64,000 bases of DNA from Benincasa hispida (lineage: Eukaryota > Streptophyta > Magnoliopsida > Cucurbitales > Cucurbitaceae), in assembly GCF_009727055.1 (NCBI RefSeq), contig NC_052351.1:5140886-5204885 (forward strand), read 5' to 3'. This document shows positions 10,490 through 22,349 of this stretch, in pieces. Made by a program: the position numbers and the translations under genes. Position 1 is the stretch's first letter. Every line of letters begins with the position of its first letter. The notes beneath the pieces were generated by a model. It was not told the DNA's origin and ran no database searches. It saw only the letters and a program-made list of their open reading frames with translations.

Positions 10490-11290
10490 ATTATTTAATC
10501 ATGCTAGATATATATATATATGCAACTAACAAATCCTAATCTAGGAGATATAAAATTACTATAAACGACAACTATTCAGAATTATAATATAAATACATAT
10601 TATAACACTCCCTCTCAAGTTGAAGCAAATATGTCAATCATGCCCAGCTTGTTGCACATAGGGATGGTAAAATTTCCTATAGGGTCGGGTCCCCGCTGGT
10701 CCCTGACCCAATCGGGGCGGGAAATCCCCAGTTTGACCCAGTACGGGAGTCAAACCGGGGATTTAAATTGGGTCCCCAACCCCAAACTCGATTTTCACCC
10801 CTGCTCCGAGTTGCTTCCGTAATTTTTTTTTTTTAATTTTAATTTTTGATATAATAAATTTAATTTTTTTATTAATTTATAATAAAAACAATAAAGTATT
10901 TTTTTTAATTGTTGATTTAAACAAATATATATGTAATAATAATACTAATTTCTTATATAAATTTACAATTTTAATGTAAATACTAAATTTAGTTAAATTT
11001 AAATAAATAAAATAAAAAATGGGGATTGATTTCACGACCCTGACCCCGACCCCCTAAAATAGGGAATGGGGCGGGGACGGGGATGGGGAGTACATCCCCG
11101 CTTCGCCCCAACCCCGTTGTCATCCCTACTTGCATAGATGAATTATTCTTACTCTGTTTACTGCTTTAGTAAGGATATCTCCCAATTGTTCTTCAGTCTT
11201 CACATATCCTGTAGATATCAACCCTTCTTGTATTTTCTTGCAAATAAAATGAAAATCCATTTTAATCTGTTAGTTCGTTCATAAAATACT
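10490..11290 (-). pseudogene. Reverse-oriented copia 3' fragment (RNase H tail plus LTR start)
   Basis: Read on the minus strand from about 11270, the frame gives DFHFICKKIQEGLISTGYVK followed by TEEQLGDILTKAVN. After the hAT-like insertion it continues as CNKLGMIDIFAST and a stop near 10620. This is the characteristic end of the copia RNase H of a lineage different from A, B and C. After the stop comes GAGGGAGTGTTATAATATG, the usual GAGGG-rich tract and a TGTTATAATATG LTR start, truncated near 10490. It is a fragment inserted in, or recombined into, the upstream LTR of element B. Confidence 0.75.
10659..11128. mobile_element. hAT-like non-autonomous transposon (470 bp)
   Basis: Terminal inverted repeats read TAGGGATGGTAAAATTTCC at the left and GGGGTTG-type ..CCCCGTTGTCATCCCTA at the right, so TAGGGATG is perfectly inverted. 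Candidate 8-bp target duplications are GTTGCACA (10651-10658) and CTTGCATA (11129-11136), matching at 6 of 8 bases as in an aged hAT insertion. The outer 100-150 bp are rich in GGGG/CCCC blocks, typical of this plant family, and the centre is AT-rich. It interrupts the codons between DILTKA.. and CNKLGMID of the reverse copia fragment. No transposase is encoded. Confidence 0.8.
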
Positions 11291-12150
11291 GAGTTGCATG
11301 GGTCTTTTGATTTGCATGGGTGAGAGTGGCCAGTTCGTTGACTCAATTGCCTACCATTTTGGGGATTCATCTGATTTAGGAGTTGGGAACACAACTACAC
11401 AAGACGAAGTTCACTTCCCTAATGTCGGGATAAAATAGATAACTTGCTTCCTTAAGGGTTGATTCGGGGCTTGAACAGTGTGGTGTCACACTCTCTCTTA
11501 GCCCGAGAGGGGTTTGGTCATAGTTGGACTATAACTCATGTTCATTAGAGGGATCAATAGTACGAAGAGTTAGATGTAACTATAGGACAAACCAGTAATT
11601 TTGGTCCAGTTGTACTTATGAGCAATTTGTGAAGGATCATCGCACTATTGACTGGTTATATCCAATGAACACAAAAATATATTTATAATGCGAGTAGTGC
11701 AACTGTCAGTCTTTAATGGAGTGACCGACAGTTAATGGAAGTTGGGTAATTTAATTAAAGGAGTTTAATTAATTATCCAAGTACCATTGGAGATCCAATC
11801 TAAAGGTCCATAAGGTCCCCTCTGTAGCTAAACTGGGATAATTGAGAATCAAATTAATTTAATTTGAATTGTTCAAATTAATTAAGAAAATTAATTATAT
11901 TTGAATACATTATAAAATAAAGTTTATTTTGAGAGAAAATAAATATTTGAATATGATTCAAATATTAATTGTATAGATTAGATTCATATAATTAAATTGA
12001 ATATAAAATTGGTTTATATTAAATATCATAAATGATTAATAGAATTCAAACTATAGGTTATATTGTATTTTGTACAATATAAAAACCATAGGTTATGTAT
12101 TATATTCCATATAACATATAGTTTAATATATACAATATGATAATATGCAT
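11291..12150 (+). mobile_element. LTR-derived segment of element B
   Basis: The sequence carries the same ordered landmarks as the other LTR copies: GTTGACTCAATTGCCTACC, TACACAAGACGAAGTTCAC, TAGCCCGAGAGG, TTCATTAGAGGGATCAAT and GGTCCATAAGGTCCCC. After these comes an AT-rich promoter-like part. It continues the LTR that began at 9835 after the reverse copia scrap. Its 3' end is not sharply defined. There is no coding capacity. Confidence 0.6.
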
Positions 12151-13439
12151 ATAGTAGTCCATGTAGATTTAAAATCCCACGATAGGTAGCACGTTGCATG
12201 CATTGGAAGTATGTTATAAGGAGTTCTAATATATCATATGCATGTTTAAGGTTTCAAGTGTTTAATGTAAGGTGTTATATTAAATCCTGAAATGCTTGAT
12301 GATTGTTATGGTTGCAAAACATGTCTAAAGTTTTACAAGTTGTTCTAAAATTGGGTTAGACATTTAAAATCCATAACAAAGATAAGTTGCATGCTCACGT
12401 AGGTTAACAACTTATTTTAATAGTTAAAATAGATCGTTATCTTGTAAAACTGTGGTTACAAACTCAACCAGTATATAATCATATCTAAGGCTAGAGGTAC
12501 TTAACTGATGGTCTATGAAACACCTCCTACCTGGGGATTATGGCTAAATAATTGAGCGTTGCTAACCTTGTTTTATGAGCATACGTGAGTGATATGAGGT
12601 TTTAAAACTGGTTTATCACCTAGACATCATAGGTTAATTCCAAATATAATCGTTATACTTAGAAAATCACCTAAGACTTAGGTTGTTTTAATTAGCCGGA
12701 ACATACCTAAGTAAATTTTACCCAAAAACAAAAAGAACACTTCAGTGGGAGATTAGTAACATATACAATATGTTATTCTTTGCTCCCACATCCCTAAGAG
12801 TTCACACCGTGAGATCTAGGCAACATTTCGTGTCACCCTAGGAATGACCTTCATTCGGAAAGTGTTTGCATAGGTCAATAAGCAAGGTGAATAGAGAAAG
12901 TAGTTCATAGTAAGTGGGTGAAGGATGTGTGTCAATGTGTCCTGCTGTCTCTTCCGTTAATTTGGACAGTAAGATTCCTATGTTGCGCGAGCTTGTCGAC
13001 TTTATGCGATCTATGCTAGTCGTTTTTACGATGACTAACCCCTCAGAGGGTTGTAATATAAGATTCGAAACAACTCAAACTCCAAGAATAGTTAAGATTT
13101 CTTAGGTCGATTCCAAACCTTGACTCTCCAATTCGGTAGCATGGTTGCGACCGCTAACCTATGAGATCTGAAAATAGAGGGTTACACTTGCAGAATTACT
13201 AAGTGTAGTAAATTTTTTATCGAAAACACTAACTAAATTACTATCAGAATATGAGTTATTCTGGAGATAGTATTTAGTCAAGAATGTCTTGCTTTAGTAA
13301 AGGAATATTTGATTGCCCTCGGTAGTACTTATTTTGTCTCACTATAGTATCGTTGCAAATAAAATAATGAAATTTGCGTACATTATTACTTTATTAAAAT
13401 ATGATTGGATTTAAAAGAAATTTACTAATTAGAATTTGT
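12151..13439 (+). other. Untranslated leader of element B
   Basis: The stretch lies between LTR-type sequence and the gag start at about 13441. It has no long ORF; the open piece at 12914-13105 has no recognisable domain. The leader type, with CAGTGGGAGATTAG and CTCCCACATCCC, is the untranslated leader I associate with the copia lineage whose gag follows. No primer binding site could be identified with confidence. Confidence 0.45.
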
Positions 13440-16400
13440 TTATAATTTCAACATGTTGAATTCTTCAAATTTACTCGCTTTTGACATGTTTAACGGTATT
13501 TCAACATAGAAATCGAATATACTAGCCGATGATGATCTAAAATTTGTTTTAACAAAGAAATGTCCTCAATCTCTCAGTTCTTCTGTAGATCAAAACGCAC
13601 AACAAAGTAAATATGATTTACTTGTCATTGAGACATGCTTAGTGGAAAATGATAAATTAACCTGGATAATAGATTCGTATGTCGCTAATCTTATATGTGT
13701 TTTTGCTTAGGAAACTAGTTCCTAGAGACAGCTTACAGAAGGCGAGACAACCTTTAAGCTAGGGACCGGGGAGTTTGTTTAAGCTAAAACAGTTGGAGAT
13801 ATAAGATAGTCCATGTTGTTGGGGTTGATGCCCTAAATATCGTAGAGTCCTGTAGTTTGTAAACACTTATATGAACAAACATTCTATGATTTACAATATA
13901 TGATATTTTATTCACATTGTCTATGAAATATATGATATTTTAGTTACATTAACTACGGACCAATAAACTAAGATCCATGATTATCGTTGTAGCTTAAGCA
14001 TGTATGTGGAGACATATAAATGGATCGTATTTAAGTGATAACCTAAATGGTTTGTAGTATATGGATAATTGAGACTTTCATTTCACTAGAAAGACCATAG
14101 GTAACATGACCTTAATCTTGAGTGAGTTGTGAACTCCTGCTTATGAGAGTATGAGAGCGGTCCTTTGATTTGCATGGGTGAGAGTGACCAAATCGTCGAC
14201 TCAACAAGCCTACCATTATGGGGATTCGTTTAATTGGGGAGCTGGAAACTCGGCTACACAAGATGGAATTCGCTTCTTCCCCGAAGCAGGGGTAAGTAGA
14301 TAAATTGCTCCTTTAAGAATTGATTCCGGGTCTTAAACAATATGGCGCCACATCCTCTCTTAGCCCGAGAGGGGTTTAGTCATAGTGGGACTATCATCTA
14401 TTGTTTATTAGAGGAATTAGTGGTGCTTAAGGAGTTAAATGTAACTATAGGGGTAAAATGGTGAATTGGCCCAACTATACTTACGAACGATTTGTGAAAG
14501 GTCATCGTACTATTGATTGGTTATATCCAATGGACACATAAAAAATATATCTGTAGTACGAAAAATGCAGTTGTCGATCTTTAGTGGAGTGTTCGAGAAT
14601 TAACGGATGGTGGATAATGTGATTAAAGAGTTCAATCAGTTATTCACGTACCGTTGGAGCTTCAAGCTACATGTCCATAAGGTCCCCTTGGTAGCTCAAT
14701 GGATTTAAGTTGAGAATCAGTTTTTGGGTTAATTTGAAATGTTCAAATTAATAAGAAGGAATTTGATTATATATGATATAATTCAATTAATTCAATTATA
14801 TATGATATAATTGATATAATGTATTTGATGCATTATTGTTTAATTGGAGGAACTAAATATTCGAATATGATTCAGATATATTTTTTATGAGTTAAATGCC
14901 ATAAAATAGAGAAAAAATAACCATGGTTTATATATTGTATATGATGCAATATTAAAAATATAGGTTACAAATTTAATATGATAAGTTAGTTATTATATTT
15001 ATTTATATAGTTATTATATTTATTTATATTTTATTAATTATTAGATAATTAACTTCTTTTTCTCCGTAATCATCCTTTGTGGGTAGTTATTTGGTTTTAT
15101 GGAAAAAGTGGGATAAAAGAAAATGGATTTCTAATTATTCCTAGAGACATCAGATAGGCTATCAAGTACAGAATCGAGTGACCACACGATTACTTGAGAG
15201 ACTATACGATAGCCTTGTTATTTAAACGATCGAGTATCTTGTCAATGCGATAGACTTAATCGTTTACACGACAGTGTTGTTCGTCTACTCGATTGTCTTC
15301 CTCCTCCACACCAAACTTCCCCTCTAACCAAAATTAGCCATAGCCCACCACTCCTGGATTCTCACGTTGAAAATACCAAGGTATCCAAGTGCTAGTGTCC
15401 TATTTGGTTCGAGGATCGAGTTGCTGCTTGCTGATTGTTTGAGGGAGTTTGAGACTTGTTCGCTGCGTTCGTGAACAAGTTCGTTTGAGAGATTACTTGA
15501 AGAAGGGTTCTTCAAAGGTATAATCTCTTAATCCTTTGTTTTTTATTTTCATAGTATGCTATAATTTACAATTTATGCATAATATGTTATATATGATTGT
15601 AAACATATGTGTTCAATCACAATGGGATTTGGACGATCCGCTTCCATTCAAAGATCCTCTGTAATCGAATTTCCTTCACATGTGAATCTTGTCTTGAGGT
15701 TAAGATGACCAAAAGATCTTTTACAGAAAAATGTCTTAGAGCCAAAGAATCCTTAGAGCTGGTACATTCAGACCTTTGCGATCCGATGAATGTTAAAGTT
15801 AGAAACGGGTATGAATATTTCATCAGCTTTATAGATGATTATTCGTGATATGGCTATAATTACCAAATGCATTATAAGTCCGAAGCACTTGAAAAGTTCA
15901 AGGAATATAAAGCAAAGGTTGAGAATCAATTAGGTAAAAAGATTAAAACACTTCGATCAGATCGAAGTTGTGAGTATATGGACTTAAAATTCTAGGACTA
16001 TTTGATATAACATGGAATTCAGTCTCAACTCACAGCACTTGGCACACCTCAATAGAATGGTGTTGCAGAAAGAAGAAATATATCTTGTTAGACATGGTTC
16101 ATTCTATGATGAGTTATGCTTAGTTACAAAATTTTTTTTGAAGGTCATGCAATAGAGACTACAATATACTTTTTGATGGTTCTCTCGAAAAATGTTTTAG
16201 AAACACCTTACGAGTTATAGAGAGGACGTAAAGATAGTTTACGTCACTTTAGGATTTGAGGATGCCCAACACATGTGTTGGTGCATAACCCAAAGAAATT
16301 GGAATATTGTTCAAAAGAATGCCTATTTATAGGTTATCTTAAAAAAACAAAAGGTGGTTATTTTTATGATCCTCAGAAAGATAAAGTATTTGTATCGAAA

Positions 16401-18190
16401 AATGCAATATTCCTAGAGGAAGACCATATTAAAAATCATCAACCTCACAATAAACACGTATTAAGTGAGATGTCCAGAGAAACTACAAATAGATCAACAA
16501 GAGTTATTAATCAAGCTGGTCCTTCAACAAGAGTTATTTATGAAACTTGTACTTCACATCATTCTCAAGAGTTGAGAATGCCTCGAAGTAGGAGGGTTGT
16601 TCATTAGCCTAACCGTTACATGGGTTTAACAAAAACTCAAGTCACTATACCTGATGATGGCTTAAAGGATCCATTGATTTTTAAACAGGCAATGAAATAT
16701 ATGGATAGAGACTAGTGGATAAAAGTCATGGACCTCGAAATGGAGTCAACGTACTTCAATTCAGTCTGGGAACTTGTAGATAAACCAAATATGGTCAAAC
16801 CTATTGGTTGTAAATGGATCACAAGATAAAAAGAGACTGAGAAGGTAAGGTACAAACCTATAAAGCTAGACTCGTGGAAAAGGATTTACCCAAAGACAGG
16901 GGGTCAGCTATGAAGAAACCTTCTTTCCAGTTGCCATGATTAAGTCCATTAGAATACTCTTGTCCATTGCTACCTTTTATGACTATGAAATCTGGCAAAT
17001 GGATGTCAAGACAGCTTTTTTAAATGACTATCTTGAAGAGAGTATCTATATGTCTCAACCAGAGGGGTTTGTTGAACAGGGTAAAGAGCAATAGGCTTGC
17101 ATGCTTAATAGATACATTTATGAGTTAAAACAAGCATCTTATTCTTGGATATGAGATTTGACACTGTGATCAAATCTTATGGCTTTGAACAAAACATGGA
17201 TGAACCTTGTGTTTATAAGAAAATTATCAATAAAATTGTAGTTTTTCTAGTTCTATATGTTGATGAGATTATACTCATTGGAAATGAAGTAGAATTTCTA
17301 GGTGCCATTAAGAAATGGCTAGCCAAGCAATTCCAAATGAAGGATTTGGGAGAAGCACAATATGTTCTTGGGATCCAAATAATTCGGAACCACAAGAACA
17401 TGATGCTAGCATTATCTCAGATATCTTATCTTAACAAGATGTTGTCCAGATATAAAACGCAAAATTCCAAGAAAGGTATGTTATCTTTCAGGCATGGAAT
17501 TCATTTGTCTAAGAAACATTGTCCTAAGACACCTCAAGAGGTTAATGATATGAAACAAACTTTATATGTATCAGCAGTTGGGAACTTGACGTATGCCATG
17601 TTGTGTACACGACCTGCCATATGCTATGCAGTTGGAATAGTCAGCAGATTTCAGTTTAATCCTTGATACGATCATTGGACTACCGTTAAAAACATTCTTA
17701 AGTATCTTCGGAGAACGAGGGACTATATGCTTATGTATGTTGTTGAGGATCTAATCCTTACTGGATACATAGATTCTGACTTCCAAACTAATGTAGATTG
17801 AAGGAAATCAACTTTGGGGTCAATATTCACTCTAAATGGAGGAGTTATAGTACGAAGAAGTATCAAGCAAAGTTGTTTTGCTGACTCCACCATGGAAGCT
17901 AAGTATGTAGCTACATGTGAAGCTTCTAAAAAAGCAGTATGACTTAGAAAGTTCTTGACCTATTTGGAAGTTGTACCAAATATGTGTCTGTCACACTCTC
18001 TATTGTGACAATAGTGGAACAGTTTCCAATTTCAAAGAACCTAGAAGCCATAAGCAAGGAAAGCACACTAAGTGCAAATACCATCTCATCAGAGAGATCG
18101 TACACCGAGGAGACATGATCTCACGTAGATTGCCTCAGAAAACAACTTAGCTTATCCATTTACAAAGGCCCTCCCGACTAAAGTGTTCGA
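13440..18190 (+). pseudogene. Copia element B gag-pol remnant (internally deleted)
   Basis: A gag start (MLNSSNLLAFDMFNGIS, about 13452) runs into DDDLKFVLTKKCPQ and then jumps directly to the protease region LTWIIDSYVANLIC, so most of gag is deleted. After the protease (VGDI) the frame joins DSPCESCLEVKMTK of the integrase zinc region, a second deletion, and a solo LTR sits exactly in that codon run. Integrase (LELVHSDLC, QNGVAERRN), reverse transcriptase (GCKWI, QMDVKTAFLN) and RNase H (CYAVGIVSRFQ, ADSTMEAKYVA) follow to about 18190. The RT catalytic box reads YVDE in place of YVDD. Many stops and frameshifts. Non-autonomous relic. Confidence 0.85.
13817..15678 (+). mobile_element. Solo LTR (family TGTTGGGG..CCTTCA) in element B
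   Basis: Starts TGTTGGGGTTGATGCCCTAA and ends ATTTCCTTCA, 1862 bp, with a perfect 5-bp target duplication CATGT (13812-13816 and 15679-15683). Removing it and one CATGT rejoins GAT AGT CCA TGT GAA (DSPCE) of the copia B integrase, so the insertion is younger than the deletion that made that junction. It has no internal region. Between about 15150 and 15300 it contains ACGAT.. units equivalent to the minisatellite in the sister copies, but more diverged. Confidence 0.9.
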
Positions 18191-18199
18191 GGGTTAAAA

Positions 18200-18985
18200 T
18201 AGTTATTGAATATATGAATTACTCATTTCATTTTTGAATTAAATCCAATAAACTTAAGATTCATGGCTATTACACGAGTACTTGAACTTTATGTGGAGAC
18301 ATAAGAGTGGATCGAGTTTTAGTAAATAGCCAAAATGATCTATAGTATACGAATAAGAATAAATACCTTAATCTGGTAACACTATCGGATGCGGTCCACT
18401 TTGTAGATATTACAAATATCATAAAGTACTACAAACGAAGTGATCTTGATTCGTTCATGTAAAGACATGAGGAGTGGGAGCATCCTATGTAAAGAGTTTG
18501 TATAAGATCGGACCAAGAAATAAGTCATTCTTACTTTATAACGTTGTTTACTGTTAAAGACTGACTATTTCTAAGCGATGACCTAGTTAACTTAAACTTA
18601 ATCCTGAGCTAACTATGAACTCCTGTTTATTCGGGATTATCCTTAGAGTTGCATGGGTGAGGTTTGGCTCAACAGCGCCAGCTCAATAAGCCCCCCATTT
18701 CAGGGGTAAGACCGGGTAGATAGCTGGGGACAATTTATTCAGGATTATCCTTTAATCTACATGGGTAAAAGTGGTTCGAGTTCGCCGACTCAATAAGCCC
18801 CTCATTTTAGGGATAAGACCAGGTAGATAGTTAGGGACATAATCCTACAAGATGGAATTCACTCTTATTCGACTCTAAGGATAGTAGATAGGTTGTTCTC
18901 TTAAGTGTTAACTCTAGGTCTTTAACAAGGGGCCCCACCTTCTCATTGGCCCGAGAGAGATTCAGTTTGGTGGTGAGGTTTGGAG
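18200..18985 (+). mobile_element. 5'-truncated LTR segment of element B
   Basis: Aligns with the LTR beginning at 9835, starting about 95 bp in (TTATTGAATAT.TGAATT at 18203 and 9930). The polypurine tract and LTR start were lost together. Within it, the segment around 18618-18730 is partly repeated at 18735-18850 (TTATTCGGGATTATCC..GACTCAATAAGCCCC), a small tandem duplication. The LTR continues beyond the inserted reverse LTR at 20656. Confidence 0.6.
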
Positions 18986-20655
18986 TTTATCATATAGATT
19001 GGTGCTTGATCGCTTAGTAAAGTGTGCATGATCGTTTAGGTAATCTCGCTCTCGCACGCGATCGTTTAGTAAAAGTTATACGATCGTTTAGGTAGACTGC
19101 ACTTGTACAAGATCGTTTAGGAAAACTTGAGGTGTCGTGTGGGCTCTCGTTAGCTAGACGATAGAAAGTATACAACCAAGATGCGATTATCTGATTCTTC
19201 TGCAAAATGAAAACTATTTTCATTTTATCCTTTCAGTTATGAAAACTGAATGCAACCTCCCACTTTCAGGCATGATTATGGAGAAAACCACCAACAATTA
19301 TCTCATAATTGTTTAATTATAAATAAATATAATAATTAACTTATCATATTTTATTTATAACCTATAGTTTGAATATCATATCATATGCAACATATAAACC
19401 ATAGTCTTTTTCTCCTCCACTAGATATAAATCATATTTATATCCTTTTCCTCCAATTAATGTATCTCATACGTCATGTTAATTATATCATATATAACTGA
19501 ACCAGTTTAATCATATCATATATAATCAAACTCCCTTTTGTCAATTTGAACACTTCAAACTGACCCAAAAATTGATTCTCAACTTGAATCTATTGAGCTA
19601 CCAAGGGGACCTAATAGACTTGTGGCTTGAAGCTCCAACGATACGTGAATAGCTGATTAAACTCTTTAGCCACGAGATCCACCATCCGTTAACTGTCGGG
19701 CACTCCACTAAAGACCAACAACTGCACTCTTCTCACCACAGATATATTTTGTGTCCATCAGATATAACTAGTCAACAGTATAAACCTTCACATATGCTCA
19801 TAAGTACAATTGGGCCAATTTACCATTATGCCCATGTAGTTACATCTAACTTCTTAAGTACCACTGATCCCTTTAATTAACAATATCTCATAGTCCTACT
19901 ATGAGTGGACACCTCTCGAGCCATGAGAAGGTGTGTGGCATCACATCGTTCAAGCCCCGAAATCAGCCCTTAAAGGAGTAATCTATCTACTTACCCCTAC
20001 TTTGGGGAAAGAGTGAATTCCATCTTGTGTAACTGAGTTCCCAACTCCCCAATCAAACAAATCCTCGAAATGGTAGGTTTGAGTTGGCAATCTGGCCACT
20101 CGCACCCATGCAAATCAAATGACTGCCCTTAAAGGAAGGAGTTCCCGACTCACTCAGGATTAAGGTCATGTTACCTATGGTCATCCTAGTAAAGTAAAGT
20201 CTCTGTCATGAACGACGTTATATAACGAGACTATACACTTCGTGGTCCAATCTTATACAAACTCCTTTGTATAGGACGCCCCCGCTCACATATCTCCACA
20301 TGAATGATTAGGATCAGACCATCTATAGCATGTCACAACACTTGTAACAATCTACAAAGCGGACTGCATTCGTAGTGTCACAAGGATAAGGTTTCCCTCA
20401 TATATCCATATACTACAGACCATTTTGGTTGTCACTTAAAGCATGATCCACCCATATGTCTCTACATACATGCTTAAGTTACAATGAAAACTAGGGATCT
20501 TAGTTTATTAGTTTGTGGTAAAGCAAATAAAGCATCTCATGTTGTATAGACAACTATGAAGAAAATATCATATATTATTACATCATAAGCGTTTGTTCAA
20601 TACAGTGTTTACAAACTACAGGACCCAACGAAAGTTTAGGGCATCATCCCCAAAA
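18985..20655 (-). mobile_element. Truncated reverse LTR of the TGTTGGGG family
   Basis: On the minus strand it starts TTTTGGGGATGATGCCCTAA at 20655 (the first bases are mutated from TGTTGGGG) and runs parallel to the solo LTR at 5979-8118. It stops in the minisatellite zone near 19000, so about 400 bp of the expected 3' end are missing. The GATCGTTTAG array is well preserved, with units starting at about 19007, 19029, 19059, 19081 and 19109. No target duplication was found, as expected after truncation. It interrupts the downstream LTR of element B. Confidence 0.7.
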
Positions 20656-20700
20656 GTTAGACCACAAACCAATTGTTCATTAGAGGATCAATGGGACTTA

Positions 20701-22346
20701 GGGGGTGTTTGACAACCAAGGAGAGTTGGGTTAAGTTGGTATTTTTTACCAACTCAATGTTTGACAACCAACTTTAAATGTTGGTGAGGTTGAATTGGTT
20801 ATTTTACCAACTCACCCCAACTCTCCCCAATTTTCTCTCCCTTCAATTTTTTAATGGTTCCATCCATCAGTCTCCGTTGGCGATTACCACTACCACACTC
20901 TGGGGACATATTCCGATGACCACCTATCGGGTGGTCACACTTTGACGACCATCTCCGAGCTCTAGCAACCATCTCCGACAACACTCTGGCAACCAATTCC
21001 GATAACCTCCTTGGTAAAAAAAAAAAAAAAAAAAAAAAAACTCTGACTTCCACATTCGCACCACTAACTTCTACAAAGAACTTCAAGTTCCACCAACCAC
21101 CTCTGACGACAACTCTAGTGACTAACTCTAACGACTACCTTCGCACAAGAAACTTCGGTGACATACTTTGCCTACCACCTTCGCGTGCCTAACTTTGACA
21201 ACCACTAATAAAAACCCATCATTTTATCATTCTCACTTTCACCCGTTTTCTCATGCGTTTTCAATACTCTCCCAACTCTCTCAATTACTTTGTTGTTTCT
21301 CTCTCTCTCATGCTCTCTTCACATTTACTCCCCTTCCTTTGTCATTTAGTTCGTCTTTCTCATTTTCTCTCTTCTTTCTCTGTCTAGCTCATATGGGTTT
21401 TATTTTCCCTTTTCTTTCTCAACCTCTCCTTCTTCTTTTTTTATTTTCCTTCTACAACTGTTCTTTTAGATCTAATTATTCTTCTTCTATTTCATTTTTT
21501 TCTTAGATCTAAAAAATGACGTCCTATTATTGTTTCATTAAACAAATGTTCAGAAATATGTTTTAAACAACCTATCCCTGATGTTTTCAAATATTACATA
21601 ATTCTAATGAAATAGTGAAATTTAAAATTATGGCTCAAGTTTTTTTTTCTTAAAAAAATATAGTTTGTACACTGATGCAACATAATAGTAGAAAAATAGA
21701 CATTATTATTTCTAAAATCATTTCACCGTTTTTAGAATAAGGTAAATCCATATTCCATAAATTGGTCAAAAAAGACTATCTAATAGTTGGTTTTATGATT
21801 TAAATTGTAAGATTTTGATTTTGATTTTTTTTTTTTTTTTTAAGATTAACATTTAAGTGTCATTCCTTCTATCTAACACAATGTCAATAGTTTCATTTAA
21901 TGACACTAATCCTTTCTATTCTTTTTAATTTTTACGGTAATTAATGATTAAGTTGGATTTTTTAATGGAATAATCACTTTTATTTGAGTGTTTAAAAAAC
22001 TGAATACAAAATTTTGTGTTCTGTATATGAATACTTTATAGAGAATTTGTTATGTTCTTAGAATAGAAAAGAATTGAAATTTTTTTTGTTTTATCTTAGA
22101 AAAGATAGAAAAGTATGTGTATAGTTGAAAATTAAAACCAACAATATCAAAAAAAAAAAAAAAAGAAAGACAAAATCAATTTCATTTACAAAAATAGTAC
22201 CAGTTACCCCAACTCTACATCTAAACACAGACAATAATTACCAAATCAACTCAACTTTGCCTACCAAACACAGACAATGTAAGTCTCCAGATAATAATTA
22301 CCAACTCAACTCAACTCTCTCATTTTATCGTGCCTCAAACACGCCT
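20701..22346. mobile_element. PIF/Harbinger-like non-autonomous transposon (1.65 kb)
   Basis: The left end is GGGGGTGTTTGACAACC and the right end is ..CTCAAACACGCCT, giving inverted GTGTTTGA cores. It is flanked by TTA on both sides (20698-20700 and 22347-22349), the 3-bp target duplication of PIF/Harbinger elements. Removing the insertion and one TTA restores the LTR motif GGGACTTAAGAAGCAAGATG, which the sister LTRs carry uninterrupted. Inside are a 23-bp A run (21018-21040), a CT-rich stretch and no transposase. The open frames at 20799-21086 and 21168-21506 are low-complexity and not credible genes. Confidence 0.75.
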
Positions 22347-22349
22347 TTA

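Noticed and set aside
10631..10822. 63-codon open frame
   Set aside because: It spans the hAT-like element's GC-rich end and the copia scrap; not a gene.
20799..21506. Two open frames within the Harbinger-like element
   Set aside because: One contains a run of Phe from poly-A/T and the other is Ser/Phe/Leu-rich from a CT tract. No transposase motifs.
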